In this document: piece by piece, positions 25,901-46,073 of the stretch
Numbering within the stretch: the stretch's first letter is position 1
How the letters are laid out: each line of letters starts with the position of its first letter
Source: Caenorhabditis remanei
Taxonomy: Eukaryota; Nematoda; Chromadorea; Rhabditida; Rhabditidae
Direction: 5' to 3'
Length of the DNA stretch: 64,000 nucleotides
Assembly (NCBI RefSeq): GCF_010183535.1
Contig: NC_071331.1
Location: forward strand, 17,980,001 to 18,044,000
Notes under the pieces: model-generated
The model's input: only the letters and a program-made list of their open reading frames with translations
Told to the model about the DNA's origin: nothing
Databases searched by the model: none
Position numbers and translations under genes: made by a program

Positions 25901-28825
25901 GGGTTTTATTATTGAGTTTTTCAAGAAAATAAAAGTTATTTCTGGAGCGGAAAGTGTCATTTCCGGTCAATCGTATTTTGAGGTCTAGGTGTGTGTACTT
26001 TTGGTCAAGAATCCGGGAGAAATGAATCCAAAATTTTGAGAATGTCAAGTTTTGGAAAGTCGGGATCAAGGTTTACAACGAGGTACTGTTTTCTTAAGCC
26101 GCGATCTGAACAACGGAGAACTCTCAAAAATTTGAAATGTTGAGAAAATATATGATCCCAGAAACCTGGACTGAGTTTTCAGCTGGAAGTTATAGATGTA
26201 ACCTGGCTTTGGTATCCTCCACTCAATTGCAGCACCGATAAGCTATACATCGTTTGAATCAGACGTAGACTCTAATTCTCAACAAGTTTCGCACATTTCT
26301 CTCATTCCAGATTTCTAAAATTTATAGACCTCATCACAACATAAAGATCGCTATTCTTATTTCATCCTGATATCCATATATATTCCCATGCCAACTATGT
26401 CTCTTTTGCCATCTCCACTTCTTCTTCTTCTTCCCGAACAATAATCGGATTAGTGTCTTCTTCTCCTTCTCTATCCAAAATGCCCCCTTTTCCCCGTTTT
26501 TCCACATTTATCACATTATCAGTCGCGCTGCGTGCCAGCGTTGCGGTCGTCGTCGTCGTCGTTGTCGTTGGCCACTGCCACACCACCTTCAAATCGACTT
26601 TTAATTCTCACCATGAGCTGGAAAGAACTCACGGCTTCTCTCCGGAGAAATCCCTCATACACCTTTTCTTATCAGAGCTCCCTTCCTTTCCTCCCTTTTC
26701 CCTTCCACTGCCTTCTATTTCCTCCGGATCCGAAAGAAGGACGACGACCGATGTGGAGCAACACACACACACACCCAAGCAAACGACTTTTTTGTTCGAG
26801 TCCCTTCTATAGGTGTCTGGTGAGACTCCTCGAAATTCATACTATCTCATCAGACCTCTTTTCACATTTAATTATTTTCTAAAGGGTATAGCCATCTATG
26901 GAGAAAGGGACACGGGCGGGAGACCGGCAGAGAGGGAGATGAGTCTTCTGAATGGGGGGCTCAAGCTCTTTTCTCTCTCTCTTCTTGAGTGACGATGTCA
27001 TCGTCGTCTCGGAGTCTTCTTCTTCTTCCCTATTGCTTTCCCATCTTCTTCTTTTTCTGATGTTGATGATGATGATGCACTTTGAGATTTAGAGTCACAC
27101 CGGTTTGATCTATACTCAATTAGAAATAAGCTTAGCTTGCGTGTTGTGCTTATTTCGAATGCAGCAAAGGGTTGTTGTGATGTTGTGACAATCTTGATAT
27201 TTATGTATGTCTACGGGGGAGAAGAGGGCAAGGGCGCTCTATGATAGATCAAGAACACTTTTTTGGAGCATTTCGTTAGAGCAAAGTTGCTGTCAAAGAA
27301 CAAAATCAACATGTTCACTTTCAAAAATAGAAAAGTTCAAAGAAATCATATTGAGATCAAATTTTTGGGAAAATTCAAAACCCTTATTTCCAAGAAATTC
27401 TTGCCAGACACCCGAAAAGCAAACATCATAAAATAACGGATCTTCAAATAGGGTCATAAATGTCTTTTGGGAATCATTGGTAGTGAAATTTTTTAAAGAA
27501 TTAAAAAAAAACAAAGTTTCTATAAAGCATTAGGCTTTGGATTTAATAATTCCCATCAATCAAGATGTGCGGTAGAGCGCACTTTCCCTATCATATTTTC
27601 ATTCATCTATTTATAAATATCCGTTTCTATTTTTTCATTTCAAAACCCACCACGTGGAGACACCAAAAGCCTCAACACAGTGAAAAACGACAACAATGAA
27701 TCGTTTTGTGACACACACTCTCACATCGTTACGTCATGTTTTTTCTCTCTTTTCCAGTCTGAGTGACCCCCTTCTAAGACACCCCGCTTCTCTTTTCCAC
27801 CCAATTTCTTTCTCTCCTCTTTTCGATCAAATCCTTGATATTTTTTATCAGCAACGACACATATACACGTCTCTCACTCTCACTCTCGTATATATATATT
27901 CATTTGACTCTCGGTGTATATGTTGTCCTCGTGTATCAGAGAGAGAGAAAGAGAGTCAAAGACATTTCTTCCTCTTTTTGCCTGAGAGAAAGAGCCTCGA
28001 ATCGATTCTCTCTCTCTCTCTCTATCTCTATTTTCCACTCTCTCTCCGTCTCTTCCAACTCTTTCAACTCTTTTCCTCCTTACTCTTCCATCCTGCTCCT
28101 TCTCTCCGGAGTGTACTATTCCACACTCTACGGGGCTCTCGGGTCCCACAACAGCTCCCTCCGCTGCACAGAGCAACAGACACCGATAGGCAAGAGAGAG
28201 CAGTAAGCAACGGAGAGCAACACGAAGAAGAAGAAGAAGACAGAGGCCTTCTTCTCTCTCCAGTAGCCTAGAAGAAGAAGAAGAAGCAGCTTCTTTTTGG
28301 TGTCGTCGATCGAGAGCAGAAACGGCGGCGGCGGGGACGGGGACGGGGGGCTCTCGGTTTCTCTCGTTTTCTCGTGGCTGGCTAAGCTTCTCAGAGCGAG
28401 GCTGATCCCACCCACAACGTCCTCTCTCTCTCTTCTACTCCTGGTGTCTTCGCCTTCTTTCTTGTTCGCAGCTCTTCTGCCTTCTGAATAAAATCCACGT
28501 CATCGCAAAAACTTTTATTTCATTTTTGTTTTTATTTTTATTTTTGCTCTAAATTTATCGCATTTTTTTGCAAACTTTAGTAACTTCAAAAAGTTAATGA
28601 TAGCTTGCTAACCGAAATGAGCAAACCTAATATTATATATAAACTGATTTCTAATTTCTAATCTCATTGATCAGTTGTTCTGTCTTTAAAAAAAAAGTTT
28701 TTACATCTTTTAATATTTTTTCGCATTTTCTAGAAACATCTGAATGAGATCAAGCTTATCACCACCTTGGTCGCTCGAGCTCCCTCAATTATATTAATTT
28801 CACCGCCGACTTCGGACTGTTATTT

Positions 28826-28972
28826 GCACGGCACAGTTCTTACAACTGCGCTCCATCGACGTCCCCTAGCGGCATGTATCTTTTTCTCTGAGTCTCTCAA
28901 TTTCGCACACCATTTTCTTTGGTTTCGGTAGAGCGCGGTTGTAGGAAGCGTGCCGTGCTAATAGATACTAAT
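28826..28972. repeat. Small inverted-repeat element, family A copy 2
   Basis: Left end GCACGGCACAGTTCTTACAA, right end GAAGCGTGCCGTGCTAATAG, with the same CTCTCAATTTCGCACAC core as copy 1. Confidence 0.75.
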
Positions 28973-30533
28973 TCACTAGAGGACATCGATATCAACAGAG
29001 CAATTTATCCTCTGTTTTTTGATATTAACTGATCTATGTTTTCCATGACTCCATATTTCCCAAAATGTTTCCCAAAACATGCACAAAAGGCTGTTTCTTT
29101 CTAAAGGAATATGATAACCATTTCACTCTACATCTCTATGTTTCCATTTTCCACCCGTACATATGTTTACCCAATTTTCCATTCTTCGTTTCTGCTCATT
29201 TTCCTCTCTCTCCCTCTTTCTCTTACTCTCTCTCGCATTTTGTTCTATTGTGGATGCACCAAACACACAGGCAGCACACACACACACACATAGACTCCGG
29301 GAGGAGGAAAAACTTTTTTATCGATAACACACACCGCCCATCATTACTTTTGATCTTTCTCTCTTCGTTTTTCTCTCTCTCGATCATGTGAGATAGAGAG
29401 AATGGACACTCCTAGAGGGTTTCAATTCTTTTGAATCAATAATCATAATTGATGTGGAGCAAGTGAGATGATCAGCAGGTGGATGTCATATGAGTGTTAC
29501 AAGTTTTCGAATCGAAATATTGATGGAACGTGTTTTTTGAGATATTTTAGATCTGAAGTGCAGAGTTTTTAGAGAATTTTTATCTCAAAATAGTCCAGTT
29601 TCAACATTTTTCATAGTTTTCCCCCTTAGAGTTCTTTTTGACAAAAATCGTTCATTTGGTATTCCTCGATCCTAATTCAATTAGATATTTGAAAACTTTC
29701 TTTGCAATTTCAGCTCTTCCATCTTTTTCCTTTCCCAACTTTTTTGTTGTCTATATTTCAATATTTCCAAAAACAAACCCTCTCCTTCTCCCCCTCTCCA
29801 TCATCTCAACTATAAAATATCAGAATTTGATTTTTGTCTTCAATTCTTCCTCCACTCCCCCTCCTCTTTCATTCGTCTTAAAGAGGGACCCCGCCCATTG
29901 TTGTCGCCTTCTGGCACCAGCACAAACTGGTTCTTCCTCGTTTTCTTTTTCCCCCAACTGCTTCATGATTTGTATTATTTTTGATTTTCTTTCAAGCCAA
30001 ATGTTATGCTTACTAAAATGAGTCTTTAATTTCAGGCCGCGCAAGATCTTCGGTGTGTGAAGAGAGACGTGGAAGATTAGTTTGGAGACGGAGGGTTTGA
30101 AGAGCCGAAACGATTTCCATTCGAAGAGATCGTTTCGTTCCCAAATTAACCTCCAATAACTCCCGATTCATCTACGGGTTTCTTCATTCTTCGTTTTCCT
30201 CGTTTTTGGGAATCAAAACGGTTCGTTTTCTCTTTGTTTCTTAAAAATCAACTATGAAATTGATCTCTGAAAATGGAAAATTATTCTGCTATAAAAAAAC
30301 TTTTATATTCAAATGAGAAAAGTCTTTGGAGACCCAAAGAAATATACAAGAAGTCAGCTGCTCTTTTCGCGCACACCTTCCAACTAAAGAGCCCCCCGGT
30401 CTCTCGACTTCTTAGCAGGTGCCAATTCCAACTGAAGACGTTGTTGCAGGTGAAATCGAATCTAAAGGAAAAGCGGTAGTTGGCCAGGAGTTGGTAGTTG
30501 TTGTACACACACATCGAAACAGGAAAACAGACA

Positions 30534-37983
<7,450 letters not shown>

Positions 37984-39261
37984 TAGATCAAATCGATATC
38001 TCTTGTCATTTCGCAATCAGAGACACAACGCCGACATATCAAAAAGAAGAGAGAAGAAACCGAACGGCACTTTTGCGATTTGACACACAAAAAACCCTTT
38101 AAGCTTTGCTCTACACACTAACTATTATTATTCGTACTTCTTACACTGATAGTTTTTCCTTTGTATGCAAGTGCGCCCTATTGACAGTTTGATAGATTTC
38201 TCATTAGAGCGTACTACCCTCCTATCTTCTTAAGCTAGATGCTAATTTCTCCTCTTTTTGTGCATTTTGCGCAATCCCCATCCCTCCCCAATCACATAGT
38301 TATCTAGTCCATATTCTCCCCGGTCCTTTTCATGCTCCACTGTACAAGTCCGATGGAGCGCACTTACATTTTCTCTTCTTTTTTTTCTCTCGAAAGCACA
38401 CTAAATACCACTCTATAAATTATCGATTTGTGATTGGATCCGTTCTCAGTCTCGTTGCGTGTTTTTAGTCGCCCCGCCCCTCCCTCTTCTTCCTGTCAAA
38501 TGTGTGCCCCCTCCCTGTCCCTTTAACTACAGTAACCCCATTTTCCACTTGAGACCCATCTTCTCCTTCTTCTACAAAAATCTTTCTTTCCTCGTTTCTT
38601 TGCCATTCGTTTTGTACGTTTTCTCTTTCTAAAATATCCGATTTTTCTTTAAAATTTCCAGATCCATCATCTCGTTTTTTTTCATTTTATTATCCGTTTC
38701 TTCCCTCTTTTTTCTATACATAAATAATATAAATATGTTTTGTGTCTATAAGATTTTAATTTAAACTATGTTTCCCCTCATTTCCAATGTTTTTTGTTCT
38801 CCTCTTCCCCCAATTTTTCTCATTTTTCCCTCCGTTTCCATCCTTTTTTTGCTGAAAATCCCGATATATTTCAAACTTTCTATTTTTATATCTCTCCACT
38901 TTCTTCCCCCTTCCATCCATCTCTTTTCTTCGTTTGGAAAATATTCTTTTTGGAGATTTTTTCTTCTTTATATGGAAAATGAAGCTCTGAAAGTAATGAC
39001 TTATTAATGATATTCACAGGAATTACTGGGAGGGGAATTTTAGAAGCAGAAAAGATTTAAAAATAGACAACAGAAAAAAAGTACTGAATAAAATGAAATT
39101 TGCCGTAAAGTCCTTATATTAAAGGTGTGAGTTCTGACTAGTACAGAGCACATATAAAACCAGATGAGGTGAGGGTGGAGATGATGAAAAATGCAATACA
39201 ACGTATATCTGGGTTAATTATGACATTTCTATATTATTCAAAAAATCTGATTAATTACTAA

Positions 39262-42200
39262 TTAATTTTTTCGTTTCAATGTCCGATTTGGGTCAAGATC
39301 GGGCCGGGGTGGGAGGGGCGGGGCATTGAGTGATTGATTTAGGGATACTGTAGATTGTTGGTGTGGATAATGCGCTCGCATTCTGATTCCTTCGTAGACT
39401 GGAGAGGGTCCACGATTCGCAGGGGAAATTGGGTTGGGTGGTCTTGGAGGTGGAGTCATTCTCGAAGAAATAGCCAGAGAAGAACGAAGTTTTGAGGAAA
39501 GGTTGTCAAATGAAGGGGCGGAGCGACTTCTGGAAAAAATTGGATTGGGAAATCTGAAGATTGAATTAGGAAAAAAGAAAACCTACGCCAAATTAACAGG
39601 AGTAGCAGGTCCACTTGTTCTCTTATTCGAAGACAATAAATTCGCTACAGCACTTCCGAGAGCTGCAGCTTTCGTCGATTTCAATGTAGTCATTCCACTC
39701 ATATCAGAGAATGATCCATCTGCTGATTCATACGTCGACAATCGAATAGTTGCATTCGACGGAAGACGAGATCTCGTTTTCCCGAAATTCTCTTCCACAT
39801 ATCTCCGATGACTCTCGAAAGCATCTGCCAACGTATCATTGATTGCTCTCGCTTCTCCTTCACATCGACTCGCATGCACGTAGCAACAGTACTCCAGAAT
39901 TTCCACTTGTTCAATTATAAGAGAACTCAATTCCATTATTATTGACTGTTCTCCGCACTCGCAAATGTTTCGACACGCTTCCGTAAAGAAAACTTCATAA
40001 TTCTTGACTCCGCCCATTACAGCTGCACTAACCACTCCGAGAATATCACGAGAGAGTAGTTTCAGATCGAACTTTGGGTTATAAACGGCATTCGACGCAG
40101 TTTCATTGAGTTCCTTATTCTTCTTTCTCATCTGTTCAACAGCATTTTGAAGCGGACTGACATAAATCGGTTCGGCTGATTCAACGACTTCAGTGAATCG
40201 TAGATCAGTTGGTAGACTGTCAGCTGTCTTGATTCTCCATCGAACTAGCCAATTTCTCATGAATTCAGAAGACGGATCGATTGATGTCCATTTCGTTTCT
40301 TTGCGATCTTCGACTTTTGAATATTCGAAAGTTTGAATCTAAAAGAATACAATTGAAGGATTATCATCTCAATTCAATAACCTACATTATAATGTCTGTA
40401 ATACTTCTTAATCGCCGGATTCACTGCTGGGTTATCATCAAAAGAGCATCCAGTCGGAATTGGATCAATATTGAATACTTGAATGTATCGTCCCGGTGAG
40501 CTGACCAAATGGGGACACGGATCCGTCTTCATAATTTTCTCGGGGTTATCGTACATCTTCATGATTCGTTGCATGAATTCTCCGTGCATTTCGAGTTGTT
40601 CACTACGGAATACAAATTTGTGTCCATTCAAATACGCAGGAAATCCTTGACCATAGAAAGCGACAAGATAGTAATAGAAGTAGGCACGTTCGGTACGATC
40701 AATCGATGTGTAGAGTTGGGCAATCTTTTTCTGAAAAAAATAAAACATTCAGATATTACAGCTCGATTCAGATTCTGAATTTCAGAAACTTACCAACAAT
40801 TCTGACAACTTGTGATAATCAATGAGAATACTTTGATAGACTGGAATCAATTGATTATATACAATCAACGCGTCTTCCCAGTCTTCTCCTTTCGTGAATA
40901 ACGCTCCAGCTTCTTGCATCAAATCTTCTTTTAGCTGACGATTAGTTTGACAGTGTCTATTGAGTACTCGAGATATCAGCCATGGAGGAAGAGCTTCATC
41001 TTCGAACTGCAAATGTTTGAAAAGTTAGGAATACAGTTATAGATGAGCTTCTCACATTAAGCATCGTTGCATGCCGGAGTAACGTCTTCGCTGCTTCAAT
41101 TTTATTTCCATAGGAGATATGAAGATCATACAATTTGTAGATGTACTTGACGTAGAGCTCTTCATGGTTGTATTGATTATAGTATCTCTGAAAAAATAAA
41201 TTTTCTTAATTTTCCAATATTCAAAATATCTTACCATCAACTGAACCGTCCTACTCATTAAACTATCCGCGCATTCAACCAAACTCTTTGATGCCACTTC
41301 ATGATATTCAATCAAAGCGGTTAGAAGACGATCGATGCGTTCAATCAACTCTTCTCCACCATTTCCCATTAATTCTTTATCCGATTGACATAAAGTTATC
41401 GATAGTTGACGGAAATGTTCTTTGAATCCTTTCGTCGCACTTTGTTGATCAACATTTGTATCCAGTTGAGAGACTAATTCAGAAGCGAACTCTTTGAATG
41501 ATCGACTAGCACTTGTATTGTATTCTGTCTGCATCATATCAAAGAAAATTGGAATTGTGGCTTCACGAGTTTCATCGTCATCGACTAGAGAGACTTTCAG
41601 GAAAGATCCAACCATACTTGGAATGTAATTTAGCTTTTGAGATGCTGAAAAATCAAATAAATTATATGAACTCTCAGAAATACTAGACTCACGACTCAAT
41701 CTGAACCACATGCTTCTCAAATCCTTCGCCGCTGCTTTTCGTAGCTGAATTCTGACGTCTTCATCCTCATTTTTCATCCATTCATGCTTCGAATTCAACC
41801 CTTCTTGAGTGACAAACGAGACGACTGTTACCATATACTCTCTCCACATCTCCGCACAAAACTTGTCATTCGAAAAGAATGTCTGCACGGCCGACATGAC
41901 GAATCGCAGCGATTTGTGGATCACTCTGAAAATTCATTTCGTTTGGTGTCTTGATTCGTTTCGCGTATCTCTTAAAAAGTTATTTCCTCTCCCTATCTAA
42001 ACCTCTCTCTTTCACAGAACACAGTAAATGGATGGAGGATAAAGCGGCGGTGAACAAAAAATGGAAAGGAATGAAAAGGAATGAGAGGGAAAAGGAGAAG
42101 TGTTTGCACTGTGAACAGGGGGGAAAGGAAGAAAAAAGTAAAGGATGTTATTGACTTTTAATAACAAAACTAAATATTTTTGATATTGCCATTTTTGGAG

Positions 42201-45200
42201 AGAAGATTAGATTAGTAGGAATTCTTTCCACCGAATTACTAACTTATTCTGCAACATGACCATATCTTTCCAAGTCGACGGGAACGCGTTTCGATTCAAC
42301 AAATCACGAATCATTTGGACCATTTCCATAAGAAAATCTCTTTTGTCTATATCCGATGGCCGTTCTTCAACATATTCACTGAACATCTGCGCAGACATTT
42401 TATCCAAAAGTGCCAGAATTACAGAGAAAAAGTGTCCACGAGCATCATCATCCGTATGTTTATCGTCATGAATCACTCGAATCATCGCTTGAACCAGTGG
42501 ACGATAAACCATCAGAATGAATGATGTTAGTTCTCGATCGCCACTCTCTCCACTCTTCTGAAAAACAGGTGTGAAACAGATAGTAATATATGGAAATTTC
42601 GTACCGCATCATAGAAAAGTCTCTCTAGAATCGCAGCAATGATACTGGCGCATTCGGCAGCACGATCAGCGAATTCGCCTTTTTCGATCGCCATGTTGTC
42701 GAGTTGTATAATGTGAAGAGCATTTTGAAGGCACGGCGAGAGAAGTTGTTCACGACAAATTGCGAGCTGAAAGTGGAATTTTATAACGGAACAATTTTTA
42801 GAACCCGATAAAAAGATACCGAGAAAAACTTGGTCTCCACAATCTGTGCAATGAAATTCAATCGTTCTCTCGTCACAATATTACATCCAAAATTGTTCAT
42901 CAAATCCACGATGAATCCACAAAGATTCTCTGCTGAAACTGAATCACTCTCATAGAGAAGATCAATTATTGTTGGAATATTCTTTAGTGCAGTATTCTGA
43001 ACAGTCATTTTCTGCTTTTTCTCCGACATTAACATCACAAGAGACTTCATGAATTCTCGGAGATACTGCTTGTATGTCTTCTCAAAATCCTCGAACTCCT
43101 GGAATCGAATGCCACATTTCTTGGAGACAACGACCACTTTGAATAGAGGTCCCATCACTTTAAAGGCGTTTCGGGCTTTCTCGTTGGAATCTTCTGAGTC
43201 TGAGATGACGTAATGATTGAGGCAGTTCAAGATTTTTCTGAAATAAGGCATTTGAAAATGAGATATTCTTTGTGAAACTTTGAAACTTACAATGCTGCTG
43301 AAGTAAACGAGAACCGTTTCAGATAAGCTTCGAAGATTTTCGCTGCCTGTGGATAGTGACGTGGCTCTTCACACAACTTCAAAACTGCTACAATTACATC
43401 AAACACAATCTTCTCTGACGTTTCTCGATCGTGCCAAATTTCAAAAAGTGCATCCAAAAGATGACTGAGGAATCGTATCATTTCATGTTCCGTATCACCA
43501 ATCGGCTGAGCCAATGCAATCAGAGAAGGCGTCAAATTGACACAATTCATTCTCCATCTGAGCACATTCAGAAGATGTTCGTTTTGAGTCAACATCGATG
43601 AACAAGAATGAGTGGAAATCAATGCGAAACTCTTTTCACTCAACGAGAATCCATGTGCATGTGGTTTCGAGCTACCAATCGATTCTTTGACTGTTCTTCT
43701 CGTAGCCGGAAGACTCATATAGGAGACATTTGAGTCATCGAAATGTGAACCGGGGTTATCTATTTTGTACACGGCCAAATCGTGTTCCCCATCACAAACC
43801 AGTCCGGCTGATCGAATTAATTGAAGATGAGCAATTGCGAATGGTCCTTTCTCTGGCTTTGGTTTATCATATGATTTCTTTGAATAGAATAGAATTCGAA
43901 GATAAACATCATGAGATGCACTCGCTGGGAGAACTATTTTGATTGGTTCCGCCCACATCGGCTTATCAGTATGATAGACTACAATACTCTTGTAAACTGT
44001 GGATAGTTGTGAGCCTGTCACTGAAATCGTCTCGAACACATTGTCCATTACATTTCCATTCGATTCAACTACATGAAGACGTGCCTCGATATTTCTATCA
44101 GATGATTTTCCAGACAATTCTGCTTGCATTAAGGTAATATACATTTCATTTCGAGTGTCCTCAATAGAAACAGCAGTTCTATCCGCTCTTCGAAGAATAA
44201 CAGCAGGAGATCGACTGAATAAATGTGGATGACGAGCCTTGATTTGTGACACATTCCCAGGTACTAATTGTGTACTGATCAACAGTTTTGTCTCCATATC
44301 ATTGCTTAAATTCTTTGGTATTCGATGTGTTGCGTGGTATGATTTCAGAGCTATTGGGAGTTCGGTCTCGCGATTCAAAAAGATTACACGTTCTTTTGCT
44401 TCGTGAATGAATCCGGCGAGAAAAATGCTTGACATTTCCATAATATCAGATGCGTACGCTGAAAATCATCTGGTAATATTTAATTAAAGCATTTTCTAGA
44501 ATTCTTACACTGCCGACAATAGAAATTTTTCGGTACCACAGTTTCATGTCCATGTTTTCTCATTGTCGCATTTGATGATTCAATAGGCGCCACATGTACA
44601 ACACGTGTCACCATCAAATACTTCTTTCGAATGTCTTCCTTGGCGAAATCTGTGAACAACGCCTTCAAATTCAAATCAGCGTGCTTCCCGCTTCCAGCAT
44701 TCCAAAGAAATGTGTAGCAGTCACTGGAAAATTTGAAAATTTGAAACCGTACGAATCAAAAGTGTATGCATACGTAGTAAACATTTTCTTCTCCAAATCA
44801 TATAAGGTAATACTGATTTCACACGAATATTTACAGTGAAGTTCGACGGATTTGATGGAAAGAAGTAAGGAGAAACTGTCGTTGAGAGTTACGTTTTCAG
44901 GTTTGCTGCGCTGTAAAAAATATTTTTTTCTCTTCAAGATAACTTTTTTCTCTAGAAAAACCAACCAATAAACTTCCAACTCGCTTCTGAGATGATATAT
45001 GTGCTTCATAAGTTCTTAAAAGTGATAATGATTCAACATCCAATGGAACGCCTTCATCGTCTCGAATCACCACATCCAAATGAAGTATCGTGTTGCCTCG
45101 ATCAACTAATTTCGACACTCGAAGTCTCAATTTACTCAACTCTTCTATTGGAATCCCTCCACTCTCAATTTTTGTTTTAACAATTAATAATTCATTGAAC

Positions 45201-45604
45201 GATTCCATCAAATCCTCGAACGACCCGATAGTCGTACCCTCCTGCATCAGCTCTTTAATCTTTGTCCACCATTCATTTATTATTCTCGAAATCTCATCCA
45301 CTACGAGGTATCCGTCGCTTGTCGACACAAACATGGATTTTTGAACAATTTGTACATAGGAAAGTGGGAAAATTCCACATTTTCCGTTCTTCTCGTCGAA
45401 CTTCCGGCCGAAACCCCATTCTCCGTGTTGCCCGTAAACACAAATTCGATCACCGATGAATAATTCCAATCGAGGAAGATTATCATTTGATGGGAGTGGA
45501 TCGTCGAATGTGTATTGTGCTGAAAATATAAAATCAGTAATCAAAAGTTGCATTTTTCGCTACGAAAACTCACCTATCGCGTAACGTAGACCCGTCTCTG
45601 ACAT
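39262..45604 (-). CDS. ced-5: CED-5 / DOCK180 family Rac guanine-nucleotide exchange factor
   Basis: A fifteen-exon model: 45574-45604, 44981 (or 44966)-45519, 44774-44910, 44509-44723, 43291-44458, 42820-43237, 42605-42766, 42244-42557, 41693-41925, 41235-41644, 41056-41187, 40794-41006, 40386-40730, 39587-40338 and 39262-39529. Phases agree at every junction, giving about 1778 aa, close to the 1781 aa I recall for C. elegans CED-5. In order it has an N-terminal SH3 domain (residues ~10-70, AQYTFDDPLPSND), a DHR1/C2 lipid-binding region within exon 5 (matching DOCK1 segments such as RNEMYITLMQ and GEHDLAVYK), an armadillo-like middle, the DHR2 Rac-GEF region (~1250-1600), and a Pro-rich tail (PPPRPPNP, APPLPPRP) of the kind that binds Crk/CED-2. 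It acts with CED-2 and CED-12 to activate CED-10/Rac for corpse engulfment and cell migration. The end of exon 2 is ambiguous between two phase-0 donors. Confidence 0.95.
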
Positions 45605-45663
45605 TATTAACGCATCTATCTGTAAAAATCAAGTCATCCCAGGTTTTAACAATCAAACTAAGA

Positions 45664-45888
45664 TTAAAAGTAGTATTTATAGTGTACAAAGGCAAAATAT
45701 AAATACTTTTCATGCATAAAACGACTCAATGAGTTCTTGAGAACAAAACCAACACAAAAAATCAACATTAAATGTGAAAAATCATAGAAAAAATCACGAG
45801 TCTTGTTTATTTTTGGTGAGTAATGGTATGTCCGAGAGGAGTACACGGCCGGCGGCCTATGTTCCTCTACTGACGAAAGCTCGGCCAT
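45664..45888 (-). CDS. Possible small membrane protein just upstream of ced-5
   Basis: A 74-codon ATG-initiated frame begins MAELSSVEEHRPPAVYSSRT, has a basic/aromatic stretch, one likely membrane segment (HLMLIFCVGFVLKNSL) and an aromatic tail ending YYF. It stops about 60 bp before the ced-5 start codon, and a TTTTTACAG acceptor near 45619 lies between them. That arrangement would suit a downstream gene in a two-gene operon or a simple trans-spliced ced-5. The Glu/Pro-rich N terminus with worm-like codons favours real coding, but no family is recognised. It may be an unspliced artefact. Confidence 0.4.
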   Translation of the reverse strand: MAELSSVEEHRPPAVYSSRTYHYSPKINKTRDFFYDFSHLMLIFCVGFVLKNSLSRFMHEKYLYFAFVHYKYYF

Positions 45889-46073
45889 TTAAAGAAAAAG
45901 TCAAATTTGAAAGCTTTGGATTCGTTCAAAACCGTAATTTCTAACGGTTTCAGATTAGTTTTCCTATGAAAAATTGGAATCTGATGGTTAATAAACGAGT
46001 CTTCATCATAAATTTTAATGTTCTCCATGTTTTCAACAATAAAATCACACGATTCCAAATAATCCTTTTCAGG

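Larger units (their letters stand above)
19810..30530. other. Long noncoding stretch upstream of tax-6
   Basis: About 10.7 kb with strong CT-rich blocks (24.1-24.5, 25.4-25.7, 27.7-28.5 kb), two family A elements and one 340-bp inverted repeat. The open frames, including the longest (27696-28271), are pyrimidine-rich low complexity. A likely noncoding 5' exon of tax-6 starts after AATTTCAG at ~30035. The rest probably holds promoters and enhancers. Confidence 0.55.

Noticed and set aside
26532..26882. Plus-strand frame including MSWKELTASLRR
   Set aside because: Briefly coding-like, but it runs into proline/phenylalanine low complexity with no donor and no partner exon.
27696..28271. 191-codon plus-strand open frame
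   Set aside because: CT-dinucleotide and pyrimidine-rich low complexity; Ser/Leu/Phe composition, all overlapping frames are also open, and no splice or domain evidence.
39434..39811. 125-codon plus-strand frame
   Set aside because: Antisense shadow of the last two ced-5 exons.
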